This document shows positions 27,965-36,931 of a DNA stretch of 64,000 nt, in pieces. The first letter of the stretch is position 1; the number at the start of each line of letters is the position of its first letter. The stretch lies in the NCBI GenBank assembly GCA_035560235.1, contig DATMAG010000113.1, forward strand, positions 35,427-99,426, given 5' to 3'. Below the pieces are notes generated by a model, which worked only from the letters and a program-made list of their open reading frames with translations, ran no database searches and was not told the origin of the DNA. This stretch comes from DASRDU01 sp035560235 (GTDB taxonomy: Bacteria > Acidobacteriota > Blastocatellia > RBC074). The position numbers and the translations under genes are program-made.

Positions 27965-28735
27965 CTACGGCCTGAACTCCGCCACAACGGGCGTGTGGTC
28001 TGACGGGCGTTCAAGCGCGCGCGGAGTTTTGTCAATCCACGCATCAACGCACTGTGCGGCCAGCAGCGGCGTGACCCAGATGTGATCAATCCGCAGCCCC
28101 TGATCGCGCCTGAAACTGCCTGACCGATAATCCCACCACGAATAATAACCCGGCTCGGGGTGATGCAGTCTGAAAGCATCCACGAAGCCCCAGTCCTGCA
28201 CTGTTTTCAGCGCCTCGCGTTCCGGTTCGCTGCAGTGAATCCGTCCCGCCCACAGCAAGGGGTCGTGAACATCGCGGTCTTCCGGCGCGACGTTGAAGTC
28301 GCCGCACAGCAGCACCGGCTGCTGCGGATCGCAATGCTCGTCAAAATATCGCCGCAGCCGCCCGAGCCATTCGAGCTTGTAATAATATTTTTCCGCGCCG
28401 ACCTCAGAGCCGTTCGGGATGTAAACGTTCACCACTCTGACCGGGCCGACGCGCGCCGCAATCAGACGGCGCGGAGCCTCGGCCTCTTCGCCGGGAAAAC
28501 CGCGCTGCACTTCACTGAGCGGGGCTGCTGAAATGATTGCGACACCGTTATAGGAAGGCTGACCGAAGATTTCAAAGTGATAACCTGCCGCTCGAAAGGC
28601 TTCGCCCGGAAACCTCGCTTCGACGCATTTGATCTCCTGCAGACAGAGCGCATCAGGCCTGTTTGCCTCCAGCCAGTCGAGCACGTGCGGCAGCCGGACA
28701 CTGATTGAATTGACATTCCACGTTGCAATTTTCAT
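27965..28735 (-). CDS. xth: Exodeoxyribonuclease III
   Basis: 256 residues, the usual size. Family motifs in order: KIATWNVNSI, LCLQEIKC (metal-binding Glu34), YYSWWDYR-type loop, LLCGDFNVAPEDRDVHDP, LRIDHIWVT, and SDHTPVVAEF at the C terminus. The enzyme is an AP endonuclease and 3'-5' exonuclease of base-excision repair acting on double-stranded DNA in the cytoplasm. It follows the ATP-grasp gene by 9 bases on the same strand, so they are co-transcribed, though no functional link is known. Confidence 0.97.
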   Translation of the reverse strand: MKIATWNVNSISVRLPHVLDWLEANRPDALCLQEIKCVEARFPGEAFRAAGYHFEIFGQPSYNGVAIISAAPLSEVQRGFPGEEAEAPRRLIAARVGPVRVVNVYIPNGSEVGAEKYYYKLEWLGRLRRYFDEHCDPQQPVLLCGDFNVAPEDRDVHDPLLWAGRIHCSEPEREALKTVQDWGFVDAFRLHHPEPGYYSWWDYRSGSFRRDQGLRIDHIWVTPLLAAQCVDAWIDKTPRALERPSDHTPVVAEFRP

Positions 28736-28744
28736 CGCTTGTTT

Positions 28745-29947
28745 TCAGGCTGTCGGTTTATCGGGCGGCGGAGCCGAAGTGTAAAAGTCCTGATAGAATC
28801 GCTCGCAGTAAGTCTCGAGCAGGTGCTGCACCCGCCCCGGATCGTGCGACGTGACAATCAGCCCGGCGTGAAATTTCTTGTCCATCCGCCAGACGATCTC
28901 CGGGTCATTGTAAGCCGACAGATCGGGATGCTCCTGCCGCGCCAGCGAAATGATCACGCCGGAATAGAGTTCCCTGGTCGAAAGCACCCGGTGCGGACGA
29001 TTTTCAGGATCGCATTCCACCCGCGCCCATTCGGCCCACAGATTGACGCCCGAAGCTGATTCGACCATTTCAGCAATATTGGCTCCGCCGACGCGCGCGG
29101 CGGTTTCGAGAAAATAGAAGTTGCCGTTCGCCGCTGACCTGATGAATTCAGTGTGCGCCACGCCGCGCACGAGTCCGAGTCCGAGGACGACCTTCCGGTT
29201 CAGTTCGCGCAGCGCGGTCGCCTCAGCGCCTTCGCGCGGCAGCGTGTATGAAGTGAAGATGCCGCCGCCGTGCATGATTGTGAAGGGCGGGTTGCCGTAT
29301 TTGTGCGCGATTGAAAAGACGACTTCGCGCTCGGAAACGATCGAATCAACGTGATAGATCTCGCCCGGCACAAACTGTTCGAGCACGTGAAATGACTGTT
29401 CGTCACCAAGCGTGTCGAGCGTCGGCCAGAGTTCATCCGGATGCGAGAGTTTTTTGATTCCAATGGCTGAAGCGCTGAAACGAGGCTTGAGCACCCAGGG
29501 CGGCGGGACGCGCTCCATAAAGGCGCGCAGCCGGTCGTAGTTGATGACTTCGATGAACTCCGGCACGAGAATGCCCTTGTCCTGAGCCTGAATCCGCATC
29601 GCCAGCTTGTCGCGGAAGTAGCGCGCGGTCGTTTCTCCCATCCCGGGCACGCGGAGGTGTTCGCGCAGCGAGGCTGCCGTTTCAATATCGAATTCATCAA
29701 GCGGGATGATGCGGTCAAGGCTGCGTGTGCGAGCCAGGTAACTGACGGCATAAATCACGTCAGGCTTCTTTGAAGGGTCGGGCATCAGAAAGACTTCGTC
29801 AATGCTCTCGCGCGGCCAGGAGGCTTCGGCCAGTTTCTCCGTCGTCAGCAGCAGCACAGTGCAGCCCAGCCGCTTGCATTCACGGATGAATTCCTGGCCC
29901 TTCTCATAACTCGCCAGACAGAGAATCGTCATCGGGGTGGCAGCCAT
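28745..29947 (-). CDS. ATP-grasp enzyme, substrate unknown
   Basis: 400 residues (a second ATG 15 bases in is also possible). The N-terminal third is a Rossmann-like domain (ILCLASYEKGQEFIRECKRLGCTVLLLT) and the rest is ATP-grasp: PPPWVLKPRFSASAIGIKKL, ERYHVDSIV-type loop, and ETAARVGGANIAEMVE as the metal-binding strand. These are carboxylate-amine/thiol ligases; relatives include carbamoyl-phosphate-synthase-like and biotin-carboxylase-like enzymes and many peptide-forming enzymes of unknown substrate. Neighbours do not point to a pathway: exonuclease III lies 9 bases downstream and a large palindrome upstream. Confidence 0.85.
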   Translation of the reverse strand: MAATPMTILCLASYEKGQEFIRECKRLGCTVLLLTTEKLAEASWPRESIDEVFLMPDPSKKPDVIYAVSYLARTRSLDRIIPLDEFDIETAASLREHLRVPGMGETTARYFRDKLAMRIQAQDKGILVPEFIEVINYDRLRAFMERVPPPWVLKPRFSASAIGIKKLSHPDELWPTLDTLGDEQSFHVLEQFVPGEIYHVDSIVSEREVVFSIAHKYGNPPFTIMHGGGIFTSYTLPREGAEATALRELNRKVVLGLGLVRGVAHTEFIRSAANGNFYFLETAARVGGANIAEMVESASGVNLWAEWARVECDPENRPHRVLSTRELYSGVIISLARQEHPDLSAYNDPEIVWRMDKKFHAGLIVTSHDPGRVQHLLETYCERFYQDFYTSAPPPDKPTA

Positions 29948-30032
29948 AACAGGATTCCTCGCTCGAATGGTTTTGTTCCGGCCCGACTCAAATCAAAGCG
30001 CACAGGCGTGAAGGATTGCATGAATCAGTTCG

Positions 30033-30129
30033 CTTCGGGAGACGGTGTTGGGAGTTCCAGCTTCAGCTGGCTGTATTCCGGTACGAACAGATCAGCTGAA
30101 GCCGGAACTCCGAACACAGTCTCCCGAAG
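30033..30129. repeat. 37-base imperfect palindrome between TolC and ATP-grasp genes
   Basis: Arms 30033-30069 and 30093-30129 pair over 37 bases with three mismatches, separated by a 23-base loop. There is no T-run on either strand, so it is not a standard terminator. It lies in the 321-base gap 29948-30268 on the minus-strand transcript path from the TolC gene to the ATP-grasp gene; I see no gene in that gap. A REP- or MITE-type element, or a stable RNA fold, are the likely explanations. Confidence 0.75.
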
Positions 30130-30268
30130 GCGGATTTTCATTCGGCATTCTGCTGTTGCCTGCTTTGGTTTAAGTGCAGATAGTGGCAAACGAGCCTCAC
30201 TATAACGCAGAAGAAGAGGGCAGCCAAACTGGTCTGGCTGCCCGGCAGGAATTCATGTTCGGAGGCCT

Positions 30269-32125
30269 TTATTTGCTCTTGTCGAGCGTTGCCGGAGCGG
30301 CGGGTTTGACCTCAATGCTGTTGCTTGAAAGCGTCGTCGCAATCACGCGCTGCAGCTCAGCGACGGCTTTGTTGAAGTCAGCAAGCGCCCGCAGTTCATC
30401 GCCCTGCGCCTGAGCGAGCTGAGTCTGGCGGGTCAGCACGAAGAAGGTCGTCGAAAGACCGGCCTGGAATTTCTTCTCCTCGCCTTCAAGCTGCTGCTGC
30501 GCATATTCACGCGCGGCGCGTGAAGCTTCAATGCGCATCTTCGCGGTTTCAACCGTCTGCACGGCATTGCGCACTTCGACTTCGATGGACTGCGCCTGAC
30601 GGCGGGTCTGCAGATCAATCTGCCGCGACTCTTCGAGCGCCTTGCCGAGATTGGCCTTCGCCGTGCGGTTGCGGATCGGCAGCGTGATGTTGACGCCGAC
30701 TGACCAGTTGCGGAATTCATTCCTGAACAGGTTCTTCAGCGCCGTGCCGTAGCCGCCGACGAAGTCCGAACTGATCGGGATCGGAGTCGTAATCGGGGTC
30801 GCATTGAAGGCTGTCTGAGTGGTGCCAAGCTGATAACCGACAATCTGCCCGTTTTGAACGACGGGAATAAAGGTCGGGCTGACGCAGACCTTGCTGGTCG
30901 GATTATTCGGATCACCGAGTGGCAGCGGGGAAGTGCAGTTGCCAGTCACAGTGGTTGTTGCCGGGGTTCCGCCCGCGCCGTTCGTGCCGTACGAAGCCAC
31001 GAAATCAATCTGCGGTTTGGTCTGATTGCGGAAGAAATCAATGTTGACCTGATTGATCTCCTTCTGGAGCGCAAACTGTTTGAGTTCGGGCCGGTTGTCC
31101 ATCGCCAGTTTCAGCGCATCCGGCAGCGGCAGCGTGTTTGTTTGAACCTCAAAGGATTCGACCGGCGTGATCTGCGATGACCACAAATCATCATTCGGGC
31201 TGCTCACGGTCAGCTGCTTGAGCGCGTTTTCAGCCTGCGCCACCTGATTCATCGCCTGAAAGACCTGCTGTCGGCGGGTCTCAAGATCGGTGGCGGCTGA
31301 GACGATGTCAATCGGCGCGAGCGTGCCGACTTCGACCTGGCGCTTGTTGTTGTTGAGCTGTGTTTCGGCCAGCTTCACCGAGGCGCGCTGAATCTCTTCG
31401 TTCTTGATCGCAAAGGCGAGATCCCAGTAGGCCTGCTGCACGCGCGCGATGATCTCAATCGCCCGCTGTCTGAAGACCGCATCCGAGAGATCAAGATTCT
31501 TCTTCTGAATTTTGATCAGCCGCCGGTTGGTATCAATTCTGAAGTTTCTGGCCAGCGGCTGCGTGATGTTGAAGGACAGCGAGGGCTGATAGTTCGGCGT
31601 CAGCGTGGCCTGATTCGAGGTCGTGCGGGAGTTGTTGAAGGCGATTGAGTAAAAACCGCCGGTGCGTTCGTAATACTGCTGAAACCCGAAGTTGTAGTTG
31701 ACCGTCTGAAAATTGATGTCGGGAATGTTGGAGCCGAGACCCGTGTTGCGACTGGTGTTCGGAATGATGCGTGAACTGTAGCTGATTCCCGAAGTCGCTG
31801 CCGGATCATAAAAGCCCTGCGCTGCAAACAGGTCGAACTGCGCCCGGCGCACGTTGACGCGCTCGAGTTCGATGTCCGGGTTGTTTTCGAGCGCGGCCAG
31901 AATCGCGTCCTTCAGCGTCCAGCGCACGACCTTGCCCGGTTCCAGTCCGACCGTGCGGGTGGGAATCGGGCGCGCCTGAATATTGAGCGGGTTGGTCTGA
32001 TCCTGCCCGCTCTGCTGTGTGGCCGGAGGCTGCGGCGTCTGCCCGAACGCGGCCAGCCCGCAGATGGCAGCCAGCAGGAGCGCCGCCGAATTGGTGATAA
32101 GAAGCTTGTGCCACCTGGTCATCAT
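30269..32125 (-). CDS. TolC-family outer-membrane efflux protein
   Basis: 618 residues from the ATG at 32125; GGGAG six bases upstream favours it over the ATG at 32152. Signal peptide (MMTRWHKLLITNSAALLLAAICGLAAFGQ) is followed by repeated TolC-type helical segments: ALENNPDIELERVNVRRAQFDL, RQRAIEIIARVQQAYWDLAFA, VEVGTLAPIDIVSAATDLETRRQQV and ARSQIDLQTRRQAQSIEVEVRNAVQTVE-like helices, ending in AQGDELRALADFNKAVAELQR. It would form an outer-membrane trimeric channel for export by a partner pump. No membrane-fusion or inner-membrane partner is next to it. The ABC exporter at the left edge is far away and of a type that does not need TolC. Confidence 0.92.
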   Translation of the reverse strand: MMTRWHKLLITNSAALLLAAICGLAAFGQTPQPPATQQSGQDQTNPLNIQARPIPTRTVGLEPGKVVRWTLKDAILAALENNPDIELERVNVRRAQFDLFAAQGFYDPAATSGISYSSRIIPNTSRNTGLGSNIPDINFQTVNYNFGFQQYYERTGGFYSIAFNNSRTTSNQATLTPNYQPSLSFNITQPLARNFRIDTNRRLIKIQKKNLDLSDAVFRQRAIEIIARVQQAYWDLAFAIKNEEIQRASVKLAETQLNNNKRQVEVGTLAPIDIVSAATDLETRRQQVFQAMNQVAQAENALKQLTVSSPNDDLWSSQITPVESFEVQTNTLPLPDALKLAMDNRPELKQFALQKEINQVNIDFFRNQTKPQIDFVASYGTNGAGGTPATTTVTGNCTSPLPLGDPNNPTSKVCVSPTFIPVVQNGQIVGYQLGTTQTAFNATPITTPIPISSDFVGGYGTALKNLFRNEFRNWSVGVNITLPIRNRTAKANLGKALEESRQIDLQTRRQAQSIEVEVRNAVQTVETAKMRIEASRAAREYAQQQLEGEEKKFQAGLSTTFFVLTRQTQLAQAQGDELRALADFNKAVAELQRVIATTLSSNSIEVKPAAPATLDKSK

Positions 32126-32313
32126 TGCAAATCTCCCTTTCGGAACTTTCATTCAGAATCTGTCTGAGCGGATGTAATCACGGTTGACGGATGAAGGCTT
32201 CGCCAGTTCGACAAAACCTTACGAACCCCGCTGCCGGACGGTTGCAGAAAAGTTGGAAGTGGAACCCGGCGTTTGAATCTTAGCATCATTCAGATAACGG
32301 CTGGAATCCTGAT

Positions 32314-33582
32314 TTATGAACGGTAATCCGCATTGATGCGAATATAACCTTCGGTCAGGTCACACGTCCAGGCTGTCGTTTCAGCTTCGCCCTGGTGCAG
32401 ATTGACTGTCAGCGTGACCTCGTCGCGCGCGAGAATCTCGAGCGCCCGCTGTTCATCGAACTTCAGCCCGCCGCCACGACGACAGACCGGCAGGCTGCCG
32501 ATTCTGATCTCGACCTTCGAGACATCGAACCGCGCTCCGCTGCGTCCGGCAGCCATCATGATGCGGCCCCAGTTGGCGTCCTCACCGGCAATCGCGGTTT
32601 TGACGAGCGGACTGGTCGCAATCGTTTCGGCAATGCGTTTCGCATCACGCTCGGTCGGCGCATTGAGCACGCGCACCGTGACGAGCTTGCGTGCGCCTTC
32701 ACCGTCGCGGGCGACTTCGATGGCGAGCGCGCGGCAGACTTCTGTCAGCGCCGCAGTGAACTGTTCGAAGGCTGCGCCCTTCGCCTGCGTGACCGGTTCA
32801 TTTTCCGCCGCGCCATTGGCCAGCACGGCCAGCGTGTCGTTGGTCGAAGTGTCGCCGTCCACCGAGATGCGATTGAAGCTTGCTTCAACGGCGCGTTTGA
32901 GCGCCGCCTGGAGCGCAGACTTGCTGACTGCGGCGTCGGTCGTGACGAACGAAAGCATCGTTGCCATATTCGGATGGATCATTCCCGAACCTTTGGCCAC
33001 GCCCGCAATGGTGACGTTTTTGCCGCCGAGCCTGATTCTTTTCATCGCCCGCTTGGGGCGCGTGTCGGTGGTCATCATCGCTTCGGCCACGCGCGCGCCC
33101 GCTTCGCGTGAAAGCTGCGATGTGGCGGCGAGGATGCCCGCTTCAAGTTTCTGCATATCGAGCCGCACGCCGATCACGCCGGTCGAAGCGACCAGGATTT
33201 CACGCGGATCGCACCCGAGCTGTGCGGCGAGCAGTTGCGTGGTGCGTTGCGCGTCCTTCATTCCGGCCTCGCCCGTGCAGGCATTGGCGCACCCGGCGTT
33301 GACGATGAAGGCGCGATGAGTTCGGTGCCGCAGATTTTCGCGCGAGAGCACGACGGGCGCGGCCTGCACGAGGTTCTGCGTGAAGACGGCGGCGGCGACT
33401 GCCGGACGTTCTGAGTAAATGACGGCCAGGTCTTCACCGGCCTTTTTCAGACCGCAGCGCACACTCGCCGCCAGAAAGCCGCGTGGTGCAGTGATTGAGT
33501 GTGATTGCGGATTGTGGCCGTTGTTCTGAGGAGTCGGGGATTGTTCTGTCTCAGTCATCTTTGGTTCAGCGGGTCCTTCCAT
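32314..33582 (-). CDS. argJ: Bifunctional ornithine acetyltransferase / N-acetylglutamate synthase
   Basis: 422 residues. Self-cleaving ArgJ: the site NMATMLSFVTTDAA is intact, with Thr208 as the nucleophile exposed after cleavage. Other signatures are CGLKKAGEDLAVIYSERPAVAAAVFT, NAGCANACTG, and EDANWGRIMMAAGRSG. It transfers the acetyl group from N-acetylornithine to glutamate, recycling it in arginine synthesis; some members also make N-acetylglutamate from acetyl-CoA. The N-terminal 30 residues are polar, poorly conserved and may be disordered, so a later start is possible. Last gene of the arginine cluster, 147 bases after the GNAT-type N-acetylglutamate synthase. Confidence 0.96.
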   Translation of the reverse strand: MEGPAEPKMTETEQSPTPQNNGHNPQSHSITAPRGFLAASVRCGLKKAGEDLAVIYSERPAVAAAVFTQNLVQAAPVVLSRENLRHRTHRAFIVNAGCANACTGEAGMKDAQRTTQLLAAQLGCDPREILVASTGVIGVRLDMQKLEAGILAATSQLSREAGARVAEAMMTTDTRPKRAMKRIRLGGKNVTIAGVAKGSGMIHPNMATMLSFVTTDAAVSKSALQAALKRAVEASFNRISVDGDTSTNDTLAVLANGAAENEPVTQAKGAAFEQFTAALTEVCRALAIEVARDGEGARKLVTVRVLNAPTERDAKRIAETIATSPLVKTAIAGEDANWGRIMMAAGRSGARFDVSKVEIRIGSLPVCRRGGGLKFDEQRALEILARDEVTLTVNLHQGEAETTAWTCDLTEGYIRINADYRS

Positions 33583-33729
33583 TATTCGGGTGAAACGTAA
33601 GCCAAATTCCGTGCCAGCAGGGCCGAATGATTAAATGGCGAAATCATTCAGTTCCGAGCAATCTGCGCCGGTCGCTGCTGTTCGCTGGTGTCCGTTTTCG
33701 AGAAAGCAGTGTCCGCAAGCGGATGCTGC

Positions 33730-34266
33730 TTACTCTTCAATGCGCGACTTTTCGATTCTGACAATCGGGACGTTGACCTGGCTGACATCGAACGGTTCGG
33801 GATGCGTGCCGGGCTGCAGGTCAAGCACCATCGCCACTTCGTCGCAGCAGTTGAACTTGTTGCAGTTGACGCAGTCCATCCAGACCTTGCGCGACATGGA
33901 TTCGTGCGGCACAACGCGAAAGCCGAGCCTGGCAAAAAAATCGGTGACATAAGTGAAGGCGTAAACCTGCACCAGATTGTGCTCGCGGGCTTCGGCAATG
34001 TTGGCTTCAACCAGAGCGCGCCCGATGCCGCGCCGACCGGCGTTCTCGTCCACCGCGAGCGACCGCACTTCGGCCATATCGCCCCACGTGAAATGCAGCG
34101 CCGAACAGCCGAGGATTCTGCCGTCCGCTTCCGCGACGTGAAAATCGCGGATGTTTTCATAAATGCTCAGCAGGTTGCGCGGCAGCATCAGCTGCCTGTT
34201 CGCATAGTGATTGATGAGCGCATGGATCTGCAAAGCATCACCCGTTCTGGCGCGTCGAATTTCCAT
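33730..34266 (-). CDS. argA: GNAT-type N-acetylglutamate synthase
   Basis: 178 residues. GNAT fold with MEIRRARTGDALQIHALINHYA, the acetyl-CoA loop VDENAGRRGIGRALVE and FFARLGFRVVPHESMSRKVWMDCVNCNKFNCCDEVAMV. The last block, with the cysteine group CVNCNKFNCC, is typical of the short stand-alone N-acetylglutamate synthases found next to arg genes in several phyla. It would make N-acetylglutamate from glutamate and acetyl-CoA, priming the cycle that ArgJ then recycles. It follows the GGCT-like gene by 7 bases. The call as argA rests on family resemblance and context. Confidence 0.82.
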   Translation of the reverse strand: MEIRRARTGDALQIHALINHYANRQLMLPRNLLSIYENIRDFHVAEADGRILGCSALHFTWGDMAEVRSLAVDENAGRRGIGRALVEANIAEAREHNLVQVYAFTYVTDFFARLGFRVVPHESMSRKVWMDCVNCNKFNCCDEVAMVLDLQPGTHPEPFDVSQVNVPIVRIEKSRIEE

Positions 34267-34273
34267 CAGTGAT

Positions 34274-34693
34274 TCAGTGTTTCCTTTCAGTCTGTTCTCT
34301 GTGTTTCAGGTAATCGCCGTCAGCGATCAGCGGCAGGCCGTCAGTCGGGCGATTGTAAGCGTACATCCAGCAGCTCAGCGTCTGCCCGTCAGACATCCGG
34401 ACTGTGCAGCGGGTTCGGACAAACAGGCTCGCCTGCGGCGAGTACGGATCAAAGCCTTCATATTCATCGAGCGCCTTCAGCAGCGCCTCGTCAGCAGGCA
34501 GCCTGAAGACCTTTCCGACAATCAGTGCATCTGCGCTTTCATCAGGCACCGCGCCGGGATACTCGCCCAGGTCATACATTCTGCCGCGCACCACGCCGGA
34601 GCCGATGAACTGAAAGCGCGCGACGATTTCCTGCAGCGCAGCCGGAACGAGTTCAGGCAGCAGCGTACCGCAGACAAACAGCAGGTCGTTCAT
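34274..34693 (-). CDS. Gamma-glutamylcyclotransferase-like protein (AIG2/GGCT fold)
   Basis: 139 residues. Starts MNDLLFVCGTLLPELVP, close to the (Y/F)GTLL-type opening of the GGCT-like fold, and has YDLGEYPGAVPDESADALIVGKVFRL and ALDEYEGFDPYSPQASLFVR, where the buried catalytic Glu of the family sits in the LDEYEGF block. These enzymes act on gamma-glutamyl amines or peptides. Its ATG overlaps the argB stop (ATGA), so it is translationally coupled. I know of no arginine-pathway role for the family; it might remove gamma-glutamyl by-products. Confidence 0.8.
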   Translation of the reverse strand: MNDLLFVCGTLLPELVPAALQEIVARFQFIGSGVVRGRMYDLGEYPGAVPDESADALIVGKVFRLPADEALLKALDEYEGFDPYSPQASLFVRTRCTVRMSDGQTLSCWMYAYNRPTDGLPLIADGDYLKHREQTERKH

Positions 34694-35472
34694 TCCGTGA
34701 TTGTGGTTCCGATCTCTTCGCCACTGAGCGCACGCTGCAGTGACATTTCGGTCGCAGCGCCGATGATCATAATGCGGCGCACGCCTGCATCGAGCGCTTC
34801 AAGGCAGGCGCGCAGTTTCGGACGCATGCCGCCGCTCGCCACGCCGCTTCTGAGCAGCTGCTCCATTCCGGAGCGACTGAGGCGGGCAAGCTGCTCGCCG
34901 TTTGCATCCCTGACGCCGCCGACATCGGTGACGAAAATCAGTTCGTCGGCGCGCGCGGCGGCGGCCACTGCCGCCGCCATCTGATCGCCGTTGACGTTGT
35001 GATATTCGTTGTCGTGAACGCCGAGCGTCAGACAGGCGAAGACCGGAATCATGCTGAGCTGCAGAATCGCTTCGGTCAGTTCGGGACGCGTGCGCGCAAC
35101 CTGACCGACAAAGCCGAGATCGGTTCCGTCCTCAGGGCGCAGGCGGGTTGACAGAAAACTCATTCCGTCGCCGCCCGCCAGGCTCACTGCCGGAACATTG
35201 AGGCGCGACAGATCAGCGACCAGATCCTTGCCGACCTTGCCAAGCACCATCTGCACCACGTCGCGCGTTTCGCGGTCAGTGATTCGCAGCCCGTCGTGAA
35301 AGCGCGAGGCGATGCCGAGCCGCTCAAGCATCGCGGCAATCTGTTTGCCGCCGCCGTGAACCAGCACCAGTTCGTGTCCGGCGTGACGAAGTTCACTGAG
35401 CTGATAAACCAGACTGAGCCGCAGCGGGGTTTCGCTCAGGACACTGCCACCAAGTTTGATCGCTGCACGCAT
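34690..35472 (-). CDS. argB: Acetylglutamate kinase
   Basis: 260 residues, a short-type ArgB. Motifs: AIKLGGSVLSE (phosphate loop), LVLVHGGGKQIAAML, AVSLAGGDGMSFLS, NVNGDQMAAAVAAAARADELIFVTDVGGV, SGGMRPKLRACLEALDAGV. It phosphorylates N-acetylglutamate on the gamma-carboxyl, the second step of arginine synthesis. It lacks the N-terminal helix that lets hexameric ArgB sense arginine, so feedback control may be absent here. Between argC and argB lies a repeat-bearing gap of about 90 bases. Confidence 0.96.
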   Translation of the reverse strand: MRAAIKLGGSVLSETPLRLSLVYQLSELRHAGHELVLVHGGGKQIAAMLERLGIASRFHDGLRITDRETRDVVQMVLGKVGKDLVADLSRLNVPAVSLAGGDGMSFLSTRLRPEDGTDLGFVGQVARTRPELTEAILQLSMIPVFACLTLGVHDNEYHNVNGDQMAAAVAAAARADELIFVTDVGGVRDANGEQLARLSRSGMEQLLRSGVASGGMRPKLRACLEALDAGVRRIMIIGAATEMSLQRALSGEEIGTTITE

Positions 35473-35478
35473 ACCTGC

Positions 35479-35565
35479 AAATTCGGGATTTGAGATTTGG
35501 GATTTGAGATTGCAGACGGAATTGCGCGGAGCGTTACTTCAATCTGCAATCACAAATCTGAATTT
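35479..35565. repeat. GGATTTGAGATTT-type intergenic repeat with inverted arm
   Basis: 35479-35516 carries tandem GGGATTTGAGATTTG units; 35543-35565 is an inverted, shorter copy that pairs with its ends. The right arm runs up to the stop codon of argC (35565-35567), and the left part fills the space to argB. The same AT-rich, G-spaced style of repeat is common in other bacterial genomes as a dispersed element. Confidence 0.6.
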
Positions 35566-36617
35566 CACCAGATTCCTTCACGTTCATCGAAGCCGAGGGC
35601 GAGGTTGGCATTCTGCAGCGCCTGACTCGCTGCGCCCTTCAGCAGGTTGTCTTCTGCCGAGACGATCACGGCCTGGCGCGGCGCATCGGCCTCACCGCTT
35701 TCATCAACGACACAGCCGATGTCGCAGAACGGAGTCCCGGCGGCGAATTTGATCTCCGGCAGTTGCGCACTGTCAAAGAGGCGCACAAACGGCGCTCCGG
35801 TGAAGGCTTCCCGCCAGAGCTGATGAATGTCGGTGCGCGTGACGCCGGGTTTCAACTGAACGTAAATCGTCGAAAGAATGCCGCGATTGATCGGCAGCAG
35901 GTGCGGCGTGAAGATCAGCGACGCTGATGAGCGACTGAGGCCCAGGCCCTGCGCGATTTCAGGCTGATGGCGATGCCTGAAGAGATTGTAGGCTCGCAGG
36001 CTTTCGCTGACCTCGACAAAGTGTGTGCCCGCAACCGGCGTTTTGCCCGCTCCGGTGACGCCCGATTTTGAATCGCAGATGATCGGCTGCCCGGCGACGA
36101 TCACGCCCGCCTTCAGCAGCGGCGCGACCGGAATCAGAATCGAAGTCGGATAGCAGCCGGGATTCGCAATCAGCCGCGCGCCGCGCAGTTCTTCGCGCGC
36201 AAATTCGGTGAGTCCGTAGACAGCTTTGCCGAGCAGTTCCGGATGCGCGTGCGCGAAGCCGTAAAACTTCGGGTAAAGCCCGGCTTCGCGCAGCCGATAA
36301 GAACCACTGAGGTCAACCACTGTCGCGCCGGTTTCGAGCAGCGACGGCACGACCTCGTGCGAGAATTCGTTGGGCGTGGCCAGAAAGATCAGTCCGGCGT
36401 TGAGCCGGGCCACGGCGGCTTCGTCAAACGGCTCGCAGACGGCTGCGGTCAGGCCGGTCAGCTGTGGATGAATGGCCGCGAGCGGGGTCGCTTCAGCGCC
36501 GCGCGAGGCGAAGGCTCCGGCCAGTTCAAGGCGCGGGTGCCGGAGCAGCAGCCGGATCAGCTCACGTCCCGAATAACCAGTCGCGCCGATCACCAGGGCG
36601 CGGACCTTATTGCTCAT
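35565..36617 (-). CDS. argC: N-acetyl-gamma-glutamyl-phosphate reductase
   Basis: 350 residues from the ATG at 36617, chosen because GGAGAG sits eight bases upstream; an ATG at 36623 abuts the ribosome site. Family motifs: VIGATGYSGRELIRLLLRHP (NADPH site), PNEFSHEVVPSLLETG, ANPGCYPTSILIPVAPLL with the catalytic cysteine, and the HRHQPEIAQGL block with the active-site His. It reduces N-acetylglutamyl phosphate to the semialdehyde. First gene of the minus-strand arginine cluster. No clear arginine operator is visible upstream. Confidence 0.95.
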   Translation of the reverse strand: MSNKVRALVIGATGYSGRELIRLLLRHPRLELAGAFASRGAEATPLAAIHPQLTGLTAAVCEPFDEAAVARLNAGLIFLATPNEFSHEVVPSLLETGATVVDLSGSYRLREAGLYPKFYGFAHAHPELLGKAVYGLTEFAREELRGARLIANPGCYPTSILIPVAPLLKAGVIVAGQPIICDSKSGVTGAGKTPVAGTHFVEVSESLRAYNLFRHRHQPEIAQGLGLSRSSASLIFTPHLLPINRGILSTIYVQLKPGVTRTDIHQLWREAFTGAPFVRLFDSAQLPEIKFAAGTPFCDIGCVVDESGEADAPRQAVIVSAEDNLLKGAASQALQNANLALGFDEREGIW

Positions 36618-36931
36618 CAGCATCTCTCCAGAAGACAGGGTGTCGAAGAAGTCTGTCAGTGTACAACATCGGTGCGGAAAGGACGAAGGCACGGGAATTA
36701 AATTAGAGGAACAGCCGCGCAAATACTGCTTGAATGAGTCCTCATCTGACCTCTATACTCCGCGCCGAACAGCCCTGATCCCGCTCGCCCCGCCCTGATG
36801 GTCTCAGTCCGAAAGCGAACAAAGTTGCCCGGATAATTCAGTCAGGACAGCTTCGACGGCTGTTCGTGCCAGGCATCGGAATCAATTGCCCCACTCCCCC
36901 CAACAATTGATGTGATGAATGAGGTGCAGAA
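36618..36931. other. Divergent intergenic region between argC and the sensor-kinase gene
   Basis: 314 bases with no gene. An inverted repeat TCAATTG (36882-36888) / CAATTGA (36904-36910) lies 20-50 bases before the GTG start of the kinase and could be an operator. A TATAGA-like box near 36753 on the minus strand is a weak argC promoter candidate. Confidence 0.35.

Noticed and set aside
30008..30205. 65-residue plus-strand frame
   Set aside because: It translates the large palindrome at 30033-30129 and is not a credible gene.
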